From contig PLNQ01000117.1 of the NCBI GenBank assembly GCA_003141815.1, forward strand, positions 3,037 through 37,372: a stretch of 34,336 nucleotides of DNA, given 5' to 3'. The notes beneath the pieces were generated by a model. The model was not told the origin of the DNA. It was given only the letters and a program-made list of their open reading frames with translations, and did not search any database. Origin of the DNA: Acidimicrobiaceae bacterium. Lineage in GTDB: Bacteria; Actinomycetota; Acidimicrobiia; Acidimicrobiales; RAAP-2. This document shows, one piece after another, positions 6,858 through 17,031 of this stretch (its first letter is position 1; each line of letters begins with the position of its first letter). A program made the position numbers and the translations under genes.

Positions 6858-8119
6858 GCGAACCGATCGATGGTGGCGCCCAGTGCACTCAGGCGGCCGA
6901 CGAAGTCGTCGTAACCGCGGTCCATGTGCTCGAGGCCTGTCACGGTGGTCTCGCCTTCGGCGACGAGACCCGCGAGGATGAGCGCGGCGGCGGCGCGAAT
7001 GTCGCTCGGGTGCACCGAGGTGCCCTCGAGACGCTCGACGCCGCGAATCATGGCGTGGTGACCTTCGGTGGTGATGTTGGCGCCAAGGCGCACGAGCTCG
7101 TCGACGTAACGGAACCGTCCGACGAAGAGATTCTCAGTGACCACCGAGACGCCCTCGGCGACACTCAACATCGTCGTGAGGAGTGGCTTGTAGTCCGTCG
7201 CGACGCCGGGATACGGCAACGTCGCCACGTCGACCGCCTTGAGCCGCTGACGGGAACGAACGGCGACGCCGGTACCGCGCTGATCGACGTCGGCGCCCAT
7301 CGATTCAAGTTTTCGTAGCAACATCACCATGTGCTCGGGCTTCGCGTCGATGACGCGCACGTCGCCCCCGGTGATCAGGCCCGAGGCGAGGTATGTCGCC
7401 GTCACTACCCGGTCGGTAACCACTTCGTGGTAGGCGGGACTCAGTCGCGGCACACCGTCGATGGTGAGGAGTGAAGTGCCGAGTCCCTGGATCCTGGCCC
7501 CCATGGCGAGGAGTTGGCGGCCGAGGTCGGCCACTTCGGGTTCTCGCGCGGCGTTGTCAATAATCGTACGGCCCTCGGCAAGGACGGCGGCCATCAAGAG
7601 ATTGTCGGTGGCCGTGTGGCTCGGGTACTCGAGCGTGACGCGCGTCGCGTGTAGTCGCGGCGACGAGGTCGTGGCATGGATGGACGTGCGATCGTTGTCG
7701 AACGTGGCACCCATGGCGGTAAGGCCCTCAGTGTGAAAGTTGATTGGGCGCTGGCCGAAGTCGTCGCCACCGGGTAGGGCCATGTTCGCCTCGCCGCATC
7801 GCGCGAGCAGTGGTCCGAGCACGACGATCGAAGCGCGCATCGCTTCGAAGAGGTGCGCTGGCGCCACGGGGTTGATGTCGCTGCCTTCGGGCACGACGAC
7901 GCGAAGCTCGTGCTCGGCGGGCTCGTCGACCCGACAGCCAAGGGCCACTAAGAGTTCACCCATCACCTTGACGTCGCTGATGCGCGGCACGTTGGTGAGG
8001 CGATGTTCGCCCGACGCGAGCAGGCAGGCCGCCATCTCCTTGAGAACAGCGTTCTTCGCCCCGTAGGCCCGAACCTCACCGTTGAGGGGACCGGCAGGCT
8101 TCACCACGAGAGAACTCAC
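6854..8119 (-). CDS. murA: UDP-N-acetylglucosamine 1-carboxyvinyltransferase (MurA), Cys-to-Asp active site
   Basis: First committed step of peptidoglycan synthesis: enolpyruvyl transfer from PEP to UDP-GlcNAc in the cytoplasm. About 421 residues, normal for the family. GAKNA with the conserved Lys22-Asn23 is at the N-terminus, and RASIVVLGPLLARCGEA leads into the mobile loop LPGGDDFGQRP. Here Asp119 replaces the fosfomycin-alkylated Cys (Cys115 in E. coli), as in mycobacteria, so intrinsic fosfomycin resistance is predicted. The open frame extends far upstream, antisense to glpX, but homology starts at KPAGPLNG. The GTG at 8119 is chosen, with AATACT 6 nt upstream as a possible leaderless -10. 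It overlaps meaB by 4 nt. Confidence 0.95.
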   Translation of the reverse strand: MSSLVVKPAGPLNGEVRAYGAKNAVLKEMAACLLASGEHRLTNVPRISDVKVMGELLVALGCRVDEPAEHELRVVVPEGSDINPVAPAHLFEAMRASIVVLGPLLARCGEANMALPGGDDFGQRPINFHTEGLTAMGATFDNDRTSIHATTSSPRLHATRVTLEYPSHTATDNLLMAAVLAEGRTIIDNAAREPEVADLGRQLLAMGARIQGLGTSLLTIDGVPRLSPAYHEVVTDRVVTATYLASGLITGGDVRVIDAKPEHMVMLLRKLESMGADVDQRGTGVAVRSRQRLKAVDVATLPYPGVATDYKPLLTTMLSVAEGVSVVTENLFVGRFRYVDELVRLGANITTEGHHAMIRGVERLEGTSVHPSDIRAAAALILAGLVAEGETTVTGLEHMDRGYDDFVGRLSALGATIDRFA

Positions 8120-8197
8120 TTCATCAGTATTGCCGGTTACGGCAATCGACAAAAGTGCCGTTTGGGGCCAAAAGTCACTGACGAGTACGCTGACGCT
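8120..8197. promoter_or_regulatory. Divergent murA/glpX promoter region with an inverted repeat
   Basis: This 78-bp region serves both genes. Minus strand: -10-like AATACT (8126-8131), 6 nt from the murA GTG. Plus strand: -10-like TACGCT (8186-8191), 6 nt from the glpX GTG. Neither has a strong -35. A perfect inverted repeat ATTGCCG-GTTA-CGGCAAT occupies 8129-8146 and overlaps the murA -10, so it could be an operator. Neither gene has a Shine-Dalgarno sequence here. Confidence 0.42.
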
Positions 8198-9187
8198 GTG
8201 CAGCGTCCGTCCAGGCCCGATCGCAACCTTGCCCTCGAGCTCATCCGCGTCACCGAGGCCGCGGCCATCGCGGCTGCACGGTGGGCGGGGCGCGGCGACA
8301 AGAACGCCGCCGATGGCGCCGCCGTTGACGCCATGCGCTTCGTCCTCGGCGCCGTCGCCATGGACGGCGTCGTCGTCATTGGCGAGGGCGAAAAAGACGA
8401 AGCGCCCATGCTCTACAACGGCGAGCAGATCGGTGACGGGCATCCGCCCCAAGTTGATGTCGCGGTCGACCCGGTCGACGGCACGACCCTGACGGCGATG
8501 GGACGTAACGGCGCTCTCGCGGTCATCGCACTTTCCGAACGGGGCACGATGTTCAATCCCGGACCCTGTTTCTACATGAAGAAAATCGCGGTGGGTCCGC
8601 GTGGTCGCGGTTCGGTCGATATCAACGCGTCGGCGACGGACAATCTCACTGAACTCTCCAAACGACTGAAGAAACCCATCCAAGAACTCGGGGTTATCAT
8701 CCTGGATCGTCCCCGCCACGACGAACTCGTGTTGGAAGTACGTGAAGCGGGCGCGCGCGTCATTTCGATCACCGACGGTGACGTCGCGGGCGCGATCGCG
8801 ACGGGTTGGCCCAACTCCGGTGCCGACGTGCTTCTTGGAATTGGTGGCACCCCGGAGGGTGTTATCGCCGCCGCCGCGCTCAAGGGTCTCGGCGGTGAGA
8901 TTCAAGGTGTGTTGCACGCGCAGAGCCCTGAAGTCAGAAAAGAAGCCGAAGCGCTTGGTTATGATTTCACAAGAGTCCTCAAGACCGACGACCTCGTCGC
9001 GAGTGACAACTGCTTCTTCTCCGCAACCGCCATCACCGACGGCGACTTCTTGCGCGGTGTTCGTTTCTACGATTTTGGTGCCACCACTCAATCTCTCGTC
9101 GTTCGCTCTCGTTCGGGCACCATTCGCACGATCGAAACGTTCCACCGTCACGACAAACTTCAAGAGTTCAATTCCGCCGGTCTCTAA
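8198..9187 (+). CDS. glpX: Fructose-1,6-bisphosphatase, class II (GlpX)
   Basis: About 329 residues. Hydrolyses fructose-1,6-bisphosphate to fructose-6-phosphate in gluconeogenesis; in Actinobacteria GlpX is commonly the only such enzyme. Motifs: EGEKDEAPM (63-71) and DPVDGTT (91-97) for metal and phosphate binding, then ITDGDVAGAIA and LLGIGGTPEGV of the class II fold. The frame is open upstream to 8003 over murA, but similarity begins around RPSRPDRNLALELIRVTEAAA, so the GTG at 8198 is the likely start; TACGCT 6 nt upstream suggests a leaderless mRNA. If the sugar genes at the left feed fructose-6-phosphate, the enzyme acts in the same hexose-phosphate pool. Confidence 0.94.
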   Translation: MQRPSRPDRNLALELIRVTEAAAIAAARWAGRGDKNAADGAAVDAMRFVLGAVAMDGVVVIGEGEKDEAPMLYNGEQIGDGHPPQVDVAVDPVDGTTLTAMGRNGALAVIALSERGTMFNPGPCFYMKKIAVGPRGRGSVDINASATDNLTELSKRLKKPIQELGVIILDRPRHDELVLEVREAGARVISITDGDVAGAIATGWPNSGADVLLGIGGTPEGVIAAAALKGLGGEIQGVLHAQSPEVRKEAEALGYDFTRVLKTDDLVASDNCFFSATAITDGDFLRGVRFYDFGATTQSLVVRSRSGTIRTIETFHRHDKLQEFNSAGL

Positions 9188-9196
9188 CGAAACTGA

Positions 9197-9213
9197 GGGA
9201 TTCTTCTAATCCC
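9197..9213 (+). terminator. Weak stem-loop after glpX
   Basis: GGGATT (9197-9202) and AATCCC (9208-9213) form a 6-bp stem with a 5-nt loop, 9 nt after the glpX stop. There is no T-run after it, so it may only stabilise the 3' end or assist Rho-dependent termination. Confidence 0.3.
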
Positions 9214-9222
9214 ACTCGGCTG

Positions 9223-9251
9223 TTGCTATGCGTCGGTCGTCGTCGTAGCCT
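9223..9251 (+). promoter_or_regulatory. Putative promoter of the CBS-domain gene
   Basis: A -35-like TTGCTA (9223-9228) and a -10-like TAGCCT (9246-9251) are spaced by exactly 17 nt. Transcription would start near 9258, giving a leader of about 47 nt with a GGGGG ribosome binding site before the ATG at 9305. Confidence 0.42.
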
Positions 9252-9304
9252 CGAAAGTAAGGGTAAAAGAGCCCTAACGCTTAGGCGTCGATTGGGGGTA
9301 CAAG

Positions 9305-9736
9305 ATGCGAGTCTCGAAACTTTTAGCGTCCAAGGGCCGCGACGTGGCAACGATCTCGAAGGAACGATCCGTGCGTGACGCGCTCGCACTCTTGAAAGAG
9401 CGCGGCATCGGCGCGCTCGTTGTCACGGGCGCGAAGCCCCCGTTGGTGGGCATCTTCTCCGAGCGTGACGCCGTGCGAGCACTGGCGACCAATGGTGAGA
9501 GTGCCCTGGAAGAAAAGGTCGAAGATCTCATGACCAAAGACGTCGTCGTCTGCACCGAGGCGACGCAACTCACCGAGTTGATGACGATGATGACGGAACG
9601 TCGAATTCGTCACGTGCCGGTCGTCGAAAACGCAGAACTGAGTGGACTCATCTCCATCGGCGACGTCGTCAAGGCTCGCCTCGAAGAACTCGAGAACGAT
9701 AAGAAGGATCTACTCGACTACGTTTCGGGTCGTTAG
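9305..9736 (+). CDS. Two-CBS-domain protein
   Basis: 143 residues made of a CBS pair (about 8-65 and 74-132) and nothing else. First unit: VATISKERSVRDALALLKERGIGALVV...GIFSERDAVRAL. Second: MTKDVVVCTEATQLTELMTMMTERRIRHVPVV...GLISIGDVVKARL. Stand-alone CBS pairs bind adenine nucleotides, S-adenosylmethionine or related ligands and often regulate partner proteins; no partner can be named here. The ATG follows a GGGGGT ribosome binding site. The stop codon is only 2 bp from the convergent atpC stop. Confidence 0.9.
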   Translation: MRVSKLLASKGRDVATISKERSVRDALALLKERGIGALVVTGAKPPLVGIFSERDAVRALATNGESALEEKVEDLMTKDVVVCTEATQLTELMTMMTERRIRHVPVVENAELSGLISIGDVVKARLEELENDKKDLLDYVSGR

Positions 9737-9738
9737 CG

Positions 9739-10169
9739 CTACGAGGTCGCGGCGCGTAGGCGCAGATCGGCACGCTCCAGGGCCGCAAGCGCGATGAGGT
9801 AGGTCACGCTGTCGTCTTGATCGCCCTTCGACGCGCCGGCGAGTTGCGCTTCGGCCGCCTCTTTGGCCGCCTGGGCGCGCGCGACGTCGATTTCCGTCGT
9901 TCGTTCGGCGATACCAGCGAGCACGGTCGCGAGCGTCTCGTCCTCTGCGCTCGCGGGTCCAACTTGAAAGTAGCCGGTGTGCACGGCGAAGGCGATTTCG
10001 CCTTCGCTCGTTTCGACGCGCACGATGCTCGAGACGATATCGCCCACCGTTGGCGTGTGCTGGGGCAGGATCGTGAAGTTACCTTCGGAAGAGCGCGCGA
10101 TGAGGGCGTTCGCCTCTCCGGCCCAAAGGGCCTTTTCGGGTGACACGATCTCCACGGTGAGCGTCGCCA

Positions 10170-10170
<1 letters not shown>
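9739..10170 (-). CDS. atpC: F1Fo ATP synthase epsilon subunit
   Basis: 143 residues, last gene of the ATP synthase operon. The N-terminal beta-sandwich shows TLTVEIVSPEKALWAGEANALIARSSEGNFTILPQHTP, the standard epsilon opening. The C-terminal part has an Ala-rich helix and a final helix with ALERADLRLRAATS. Epsilon sits on the central stalk and inhibits ATP hydrolysis in many bacteria. Its ATG overlaps the atpD stop by one base (TAATG), so translation is coupled. The gene ends 2 bp from the convergent CBS gene, so no intrinsic terminator fits between them. Confidence 0.95.
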
Positions 10171-12504
<2,334 letters not shown>

Positions 12505-12531
12505 GATCCCTCCTTTCTCTCTCGGTGCTCT

Positions 12532-14049
12532 CTAGCTACTGGTCGCGAAGCTGTCGAGGAACGACTTCAACGCGGCGTCGAGCGTATCGGTGTCAGTCAA
12601 CGACTTGGTGTCGCGGATCTGCGCGAGGAGGTCAGCGTGCTTGGCGCGAAGATCGGTCAAGAACTCCGCCTCGAAACGAATCACGTCGGTGACGGGAATC
12701 GTGTCGAGCCAACCGCGCGTGCCGGCGTAGATGACGACGACCTGCTCTTCCACCGGAACCGGAGCGTTGAGTCCCTGCTTCAGTAGTTCGGTCAAGCGGT
12801 AACCGCGGTCGAGCTGCTGTTGGGACGACTTGTCGAGTTCCGAGCCGAAGGTCGCGAAGGACTCGAGGTCACGAAACTGCGCGAGGTCGATCTTGAGCGT
12901 TCCCGCGACCGTCTTCATGGCCTTGATCTGCGCCGCACCACCAACACGCGACACCGAGTTACCCACGTCGATAGCTGGTCGCACACCCGAGTAGAAGAGG
13001 TCGGACTGCAAGAAGACCTGGCCGTCGGTGATCGAGATGACGTTCGTCGGAATGTAGGCCGAGATGTCACCCGCCTTTGTCTCGATGATCGGCAGCGCTG
13101 TCAACGATCCCCCACCGAGTTCGTCGCTCAACTTCGCGGCGCGCTCGAGGAGACGACTGTGTAGATAGAACACGTCGCCGGGGTAGGCCTCGCGACCCGG
13201 TGGACGGCGAAGCAACAACGAGATCTGTCGGTAGGCCTCGGCCTGCTTCGAAAGGTCGTCGTAGACGACGAGTGCGTGCTCGCCCGCTTCCATCCACTCC
13301 TGGCCAATGGCGCAACCGGCGTAGGGCGCAAGGAACTTGAACGGTGCCGGGTCACCAGCGCCGGCGACGACGACGACCGTGTACTCAAAGGCGCCGAAGT
13401 CCTCAAGGGTCTTCACGGTCTGGGCCACCGAGGAGTTCTTCTGACCAATGGCGACGTAGATGCACTTCACGCCCTGGCCCTTCTGATTCAAGATGGTGTC
13501 GATGGCGACGGTCGTCTTACCAGTCTTGCGGTCACCGATGATGAGCTCGCGCTGACCGCGACCAATGGGCGTCATGGCATCGATGGCCTTGATGCCGGTC
13601 TGCAGCGGTTCGCCGACGGGCTGGCGGCCCGTGATGCCCGGAGCCTGGATCTCCATACGACGATGCTTGGGGTTGACTAGTGGTCCCTTGCCGTCAATGG
13701 GCTCACCCAGCGCGTTCACCACGCGCCCGAGTAGGGCGTCACCGACAGGCATCGAGAGAATTCGTCCCGTCGAGCGCACGACCTGCTCTTCTTCGATCTT
13801 GTCGACCGAGCCGAGCACCACGGCGCCGATGGTCTCCTCATCGAGGTTCATCGCGAGTCCGACGGTGCCGTCTTCGAACTCGAGAAGCTCGTTTACTTTC
13901 GCCGACGGCAGTCCCGACACGCGCGCGATGCCGTCACCAACCTCAACGACGCGTCCGACCTGCTCGGCCTCGACGGCCGGGTTGAATTCGGTCACGTGCT
14001 TACGCAGCGCCTCAGTGATCTCGCTAGCACTAATAGTGAGCTCAGTCAT
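12532..14049 (-). CDS. atpA: F1Fo ATP synthase alpha subunit
   Basis: 505 residues. Non-catalytic nucleotide-binding subunit of F1 alternating with beta. Walker A GDRKTGKT is at 172-179; [51 protein letters not shown] and [18 protein letters not shown] are the alpha signature stretches. The ATG at 14049 is preferred over the TTG one codon earlier because AAAGGA lies 8 nt upstream. The C-terminus ends soon after the normal helical domain and lacks the long extension known from mycobacterial alpha that restrains ATP hydrolysis. Confidence 0.98.
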   Translation of the reverse strand: MTELTISASEITEALRKHVTEFNPAVEAEQVGRVVEVGDGIARVSGLPSAKVNELLEFEDGTVGLAMNLDEETIGAVVLGSVDKIEEEQVVRSTGRILSMPVGDALLGRVVNALGEPIDGKGPLVNPKHRRMEIQAPGITGRQPVGEPLQTGIKAIDAMTPIGRGQRELIIGDRKTGKTTVAIDTILNQKGQGVKCIYVAIGQKNSSVAQTVKTLEDFGAFEYTVVVVAGAGDPAPFKFLAPYAGCAIGQEWMEAGEHALVVYDDLSKQAEAYRQISLLLRRPPGREAYPGDVFYLHSRLLERAAKLSDELGGGSLTALPIIETKAGDISAYIPTNVISITDGQVFLQSDLFYSGVRPAIDVGNSVSRVGGAAQIKAMKTVAGTLKIDLAQFRDLESFATFGSELDKSSQQQLDRGYRLTELLKQGLNAPVPVEEQVVVIYAGTRGWLDTIPVTDVIRFEAEFLTDLRAKHADLLAQIRDTKSLTDTDTLDAALKSFLDSFATSS

Positions 14050-14064
14050 CAAGCATTCCTTTTC

Positions 14065-14976
14065 TTAGTCATTTCGATTTACAGCGGATTCGAGGATTCG
14101 ACCCGAAGCAACGGCGTCGCGCAGAGCGCCCAGTCGACCTCGAGTCGTGGCGTCGAGGCGCAGGTCGCCAATCTCGACGAGTACGCCGCCCAACAAGTCA
14201 GGTTCTTCGGCGATCTGCAGTTCAACGTTCTTGCCCGTCAAGGCACTCAGTGATCCGACGAGTTCGCTCTGGCTGGCGTCGGTGAGCGAACGAGCGGTGT
14301 GGACGCGCGCGACGCGCCAGTCACGCGCCTGTGCGACGTAGTTCACGAGGAAGTCGAGCGTGCCCACGACGTCGCGGGGCCGCCCGCCAAGGACCGTGAA
14401 GCGCGCGAGCGACAGCGACACGGGATTGACTTTGCCTTCGAGGAGTTGGTTCGTGAGACCGAGGCGGGACTCGATCGGCGCGTCGCGGTCGAGCAGAAGG
14501 TGACGTAGTTCCGCGTTCCCATCGACCGTGCGGGCCCAGCGAAAGAGGTCGTCCTCAATGGTGGAGAAGCTCTCGGTGTCGGTCTCGTCGAGCAGGGCGT
14601 CGGCAAATCCGCCGACGCGACGACGTGCGTCGAGCAGGCCCAGGCTCCCGTGGTGGAACTCGCCACTTTCGAGAAGCGTTCGCGCAACGTGCGCCAACTC
14701 GTCGACGGAACGTGGGACTTCTTGCGCCGGAACCGACTCGGCGGCGTAGACGCTGAGGCGTAGAGCGTCGGAACTGACTTTGCCGGTCAAGAGGTCGCGA
14801 AGCACCTGGCCACGCGCCACGTTCGAGATCGAGGTGTCGCTCAACACGGCGCTGAGGTCAGCGCGGTTTTGGACCGTCGCCTCGAGCGCGTCGAGGTCAC
14901 TGACCACCGTGGCGAGCACGGTCGCGTCAAGTCGGCCCAGCAGGGCGGCAGCGAATCCTTCGAGCTTAGGCAGCAT
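14065..14976 (-). CDS. atpH: F1Fo ATP synthase delta subunit with duplicated N-terminal domain
   Basis: 303 residues, against about 180 for an ordinary delta. The C-terminal domain (about 221-292, with LTGKNVELQ...LLGGVLVEIGDLRLDATTRGRL) is normal. The excess is explained by two copies of the N-terminal helical domain: residues 7-100 align to 123-216 without a gap at an offset of 116. Shared positions include GFA-x-ALL, DL, TV, LL-x-GKV and LD. Delta links the alpha3-beta3 head to the b stalk. Unlike mycobacteria, where b and delta are fused, the b part is a separate gene here (atpF, 2 nt upstream). Start ATG 14976. Confidence 0.93.
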   Translation of the reverse strand: MLPKLEGFAAALLGRLDATVLATVVSDLDALEATVQNRADLSAVLSDTSISNVARGQVLRDLLTGKVSSDALRLSVYAAESVPAQEVPRSVDELAHVARTLLESGEFHHGSLGLLDARRRVGGFADALLDETDTESFSTIEDDLFRWARTVDGNAELRHLLLDRDAPIESRLGLTNQLLEGKVNPVSLSLARFTVLGGRPRDVVGTLDFLVNYVAQARDWRVARVHTARSLTDASQSELVGSLSALTGKNVELQIAEEPDLLGGVLVEIGDLRLDATTRGRLGALRDAVASGRILESAVNRND

Positions 14977-14978
14977 GG

Positions 14979-15500
14979 CTAGTGGTTCGATCCCTTGGTG
15001 GCTTCGGCGTGGAGTGCCGCGACGGCTTCACGCACAAGGTCGTCGTGCGTGCTCTGGTCGACTTCGCGTCCGACGATCTTGGAGACCAGGTCGAAGACGA
15101 TCTCGCCAATCCGAGCCGACGCTTCGTCGACGGCGTGTTGACGAGCCGCGACGACTTCACTTTGCGCCATAGCGACGATGCGGTCGTACTCCACTTGGGC
15201 CCGGCCACCAGCTTCGGCCTTCAGTCGGTCCGAGGTCTCTTGCGCGCCCGCGACGATGACTCGAGCCTGCTCGCGCGCTTCGGCGAGCACCTTGGCGCGC
15301 TCGTCGTCGGCGGCGGCCGCTTCGGCCCGTGCGGCGTCAGCCGCCGCGAGGGCGCTACGAATCTTCTCCTGGCGCCCCTCCATCGCTCGATTGAGCGGCG
15401 GCAAGATGTACTTCGTCATGAGGAACAATATGACCGCGACCACCAGCAGTTCTACGACGAACGTGCCGTTGGGTAAGAGGAAGATTGACGTCGCAATCAT
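14979..15500 (-). CDS. atpF: F1Fo ATP synthase b subunit
   Basis: 173 residues forming the peripheral stalk. One transmembrane helix at about 13-35 (FVVELLVVAVILFLMTKYILPPL) is followed by a long charged, Ala-rich coiled coil (RQEKIRSALAAADAARAEAAAADDERAK...). The length is ordinary, and it is the only b-type gene in the operon, so a b homodimer is expected. It follows atpE after a 67-nt spacer that carries a stem-loop. Start ATG 15500; the ribosome binding site is weak. Confidence 0.96.
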   Translation of the reverse strand: MIATSIFLLPNGTFVVELLVVAVILFLMTKYILPPLNRAMEGRQEKIRSALAAADAARAEAAAADDERAKVLAEAREQARVIVAGAQETSDRLKAEAGGRAQVEYDRIVAMAQSEVVAARQHAVDEASARIGEIVFDLVSKIVGREVDQSTHDDLVREAVAALHAEATKGSNH

Positions 15501-15532
15501 CTCGTGAGACCTACTTTCTTAATGTTCGACAC

Positions 15533-15562
15533 TCGTGACGCTCCGGCGTTGGCGCGTCACGA
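15533..15562 (-). promoter_or_regulatory. Stem-loop between atpE and atpF
   Basis: TCGTGACGC (15533-15541) and GCGTCACGA (15554-15562) form a perfect 9-bp stem around a 12-nt loop. In the transcript it begins 5 nt after the atpE stop codon. There is no T-run, so it is not a standard terminator. A plausible role is protection of the atpBE mRNA 3' end or partial attenuation, favouring production of the c subunit, which is needed in many copies. Confidence 0.55.
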
Positions 15563-15567
15563 CCGAA

Positions 15568-15834
15568 TTAGTGCTTTTCGAAGACGTAAACGAAGACGAC
15601 CATGAACAGCAGGTTGATGAAGTACATCGCCTCCACCAGGCCCACCGTCAAGAAGAAGTACTGACGTGCCTTGTTTTCGATCTCGGGCTGACGCGCGATG
15701 GCCGCGATGGTCTGGCTACCGGCCAAACCGTCACCGATCGCCGCACCGATAGCGCCGCCGCCGAGGGCGAGACCGCCGCCAACGAGGGCACCCGCGATGC
15801 GTACCGCACTAGCGACAGTGTCTGTATTTGCCAT
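15568..15834 (-). CDS. atpE: F1Fo ATP synthase c subunit (proton type)
   Basis: 88 residues, two helices of the rotor ring. The Gly-rich first helix is [25 protein letters not shown]; the polar loop is ARQPE; the second helix [14 protein letters not shown] carries the proton-binding Glu68. The residues after the Glu (Ala-Met-Tyr) and the lack of a Gln/Ser/Thr sodium set point to protons. It aligns closely with the mycobacterial c subunit, with Asp35 matching Asp28, Glu68 matching Glu61 and Met70 at Ala63. AGGAGG upstream gives a strong ribosome binding site, fitting the high synthesis rate needed. Confidence 0.97.
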   Translation of the reverse strand: MANTDTVASAVRIAGALVGGGLALGGGAIGAAIGDGLAGSQTIAAIARQPEIENKARQYFFLTVGLVEAMYFINLLFMVVFVYVFEKH

Positions 15835-15856
15835 GAATCATTTCCTCCTGGGTTTG

Positions 15857-16615
15857 TTAATGCGAGGTCTCTAAAACCGGTTCGTGTTCTTCGTGGCTGG
15901 TAGCGAACGCGAAGTACAGAACCGTCAACAACATAAAGATGTACGCCTGGATGAGCCCGATGAAGAGGTCGAAGGGCTTCCAAATAAGTTCGCCGAGCGG
16001 CGAGACGAAGATGGGCAACAGCGAGACCATGACCGCGATCATGAGGCCACCCGAGAACAAGTTGCCAAAGAGACGGAAGGTCAGGGTGATGGGTTTCGTG
16101 ATCTCTTCGATCACGTTGATGGGCGTCAGAGCCAAGTAGGGCTCTTTGTAGTGTCGGAAGTAGCCACGAATACCGCGAGCTCGAAACGACTCGATATGCA
16201 CCCAGGCGATCACGAAGAGCGCCATCGCGAGGGGCAGGTTCACGTCGCTCGTGGGCGCGGGCAGAATCTCGGCCGACGAACCCGGGTGCAGCGCGGAGGG
16301 GATGAAGCCGATCCAGTTGCAGATCAGGATGAAGAGAAAGAGGGTGACGCCGATCGGGACGAATCGCCGACCCTTGGGCCCGATCGCCGAGTCGGCGAGG
16401 TCATTGACCTGCTCGACGAGGAGCTCCCACATGAGTTGCAGTTTGCCGGGCACGCCGTCGGTGACCTTGGCGCGCACGCGAAAGCCCATGTAGAGAAGGA
16501 TCGCTGCGGCCAGGAGCGTTGACGTGACGATATCGGTGTCAATCGTGAGACCGAAGACGTGCGCCACGGGGTGCACGCCGACACTGATATTCCCCGACGC
16601 CATCAGCATTCCCAC
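15857..16615 (-). CDS. atpB: F1Fo ATP synthase a subunit
   Basis: 252 residues, membrane stator that forms the proton half-channels. Motifs: ICNWIGFIPS, LTPINVIEEITKPITLTFRLFGNLFSGG with the essential Arg181 in RLFGN, and the final helix with LIQAYIFMLLTVLYFAFA. The GTG start at 16615 overlaps the atpI stop (TAGTG) and has AGGGAGG 6 nt upstream; in-frame ATG codons at residues 3 and 5 are weaker alternatives. Confidence 0.97.
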   Translation of the reverse strand: MGMLMASGNISVGVHPVAHVFGLTIDTDIVTSTLLAAAILLYMGFRVRAKVTDGVPGKLQLMWELLVEQVNDLADSAIGPKGRRFVPIGVTLFLFILICNWIGFIPSALHPGSSAEILPAPTSDVNLPLAMALFVIAWVHIESFRARGIRGYFRHYKEPYLALTPINVIEEITKPITLTFRLFGNLFSGGLMIAVMVSLLPIFVSPLGELIWKPFDLFIGLIQAYIFMLLTVLYFAFATSHEEHEPVLETSH

Positions 16616-17019
16616 TACATGCCTCCCTGGTTCGCCATGACACGTAGAACGTTCATGACGAAGACGATTTGATAAAGAACAAGCCCTGACACAATACCGA
16701 TTCCCAAGGGTGCGTTAAGAAAAACGGCGCCGAGGATGAGTACTGTGACCCCGGCTAGTCGCAGCGTGGTCTTTCCGCCGATTTGACGTCGAACGGCCTT
16801 CGTACTTTGTTCGCCTCGCAACTCGACGTTGGCGGCTTGGGAGTCAAGGAATCGCAGATTGAGAATCGCGAGGCCGACACCGAGTGCGACGCCCAAGGCG
16901 GCGAGGGGTGGTGCGACGAAAATAGCGACAAAGAAGGCCACAACGCCGACCGCGATCGCCGACAGGGTGGTTCGGCGCAGGAGACGTGGGAGGGTATTTG
17001 CGGGCAGGTTTTCTAGCAA
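16615..17019 (-). CDS. atpI: ATP synthase accessory protein I (AtpI-like)
   Basis: 134 residues with four predicted helices in two pairs (about 18-35, 40-57, 84-101, 106-126). The position directly before atpB and the helix plan match ATP synthase protein I, which assists assembly of the c ring and is not part of the finished enzyme. No in-frame ATG exists near the N-terminus; TTG at 17019 is taken as start, 12 nt after the atpZ stop, with only a poor ribosome binding site. This is low-similarity recognition that leans on position. Confidence 0.8.
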   Translation of the reverse strand: MLENLPANTLPRLLRRTTLSAIAVGVVAFFVAIFVAPPLAALGVALGVGLAILNLRFLDSQAANVELRGEQSTKAVRRQIGGKTTLRLAGVTVLILGAVFLNAPLGIGIVSGLVLYQIVFVMNVLRVMANQGGM

Positions 17020-17031
17020 GGACGGTCAATT

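Noticed and set aside
8120..9163. A long minus-strand frame continuing upstream of murA (about 350 extra codons)
   Set aside because: It runs antisense through glpX, has no similarity to MurA or any recognisable domain, and reads as the low-complexity complement of a real gene.
15568..15834. Possible sodium-dependent c subunit
   Set aside because: The Gln in helix 1 and the Ser/Thr after the Glu needed for sodium binding are missing; residues match proton-type mycobacterial c.
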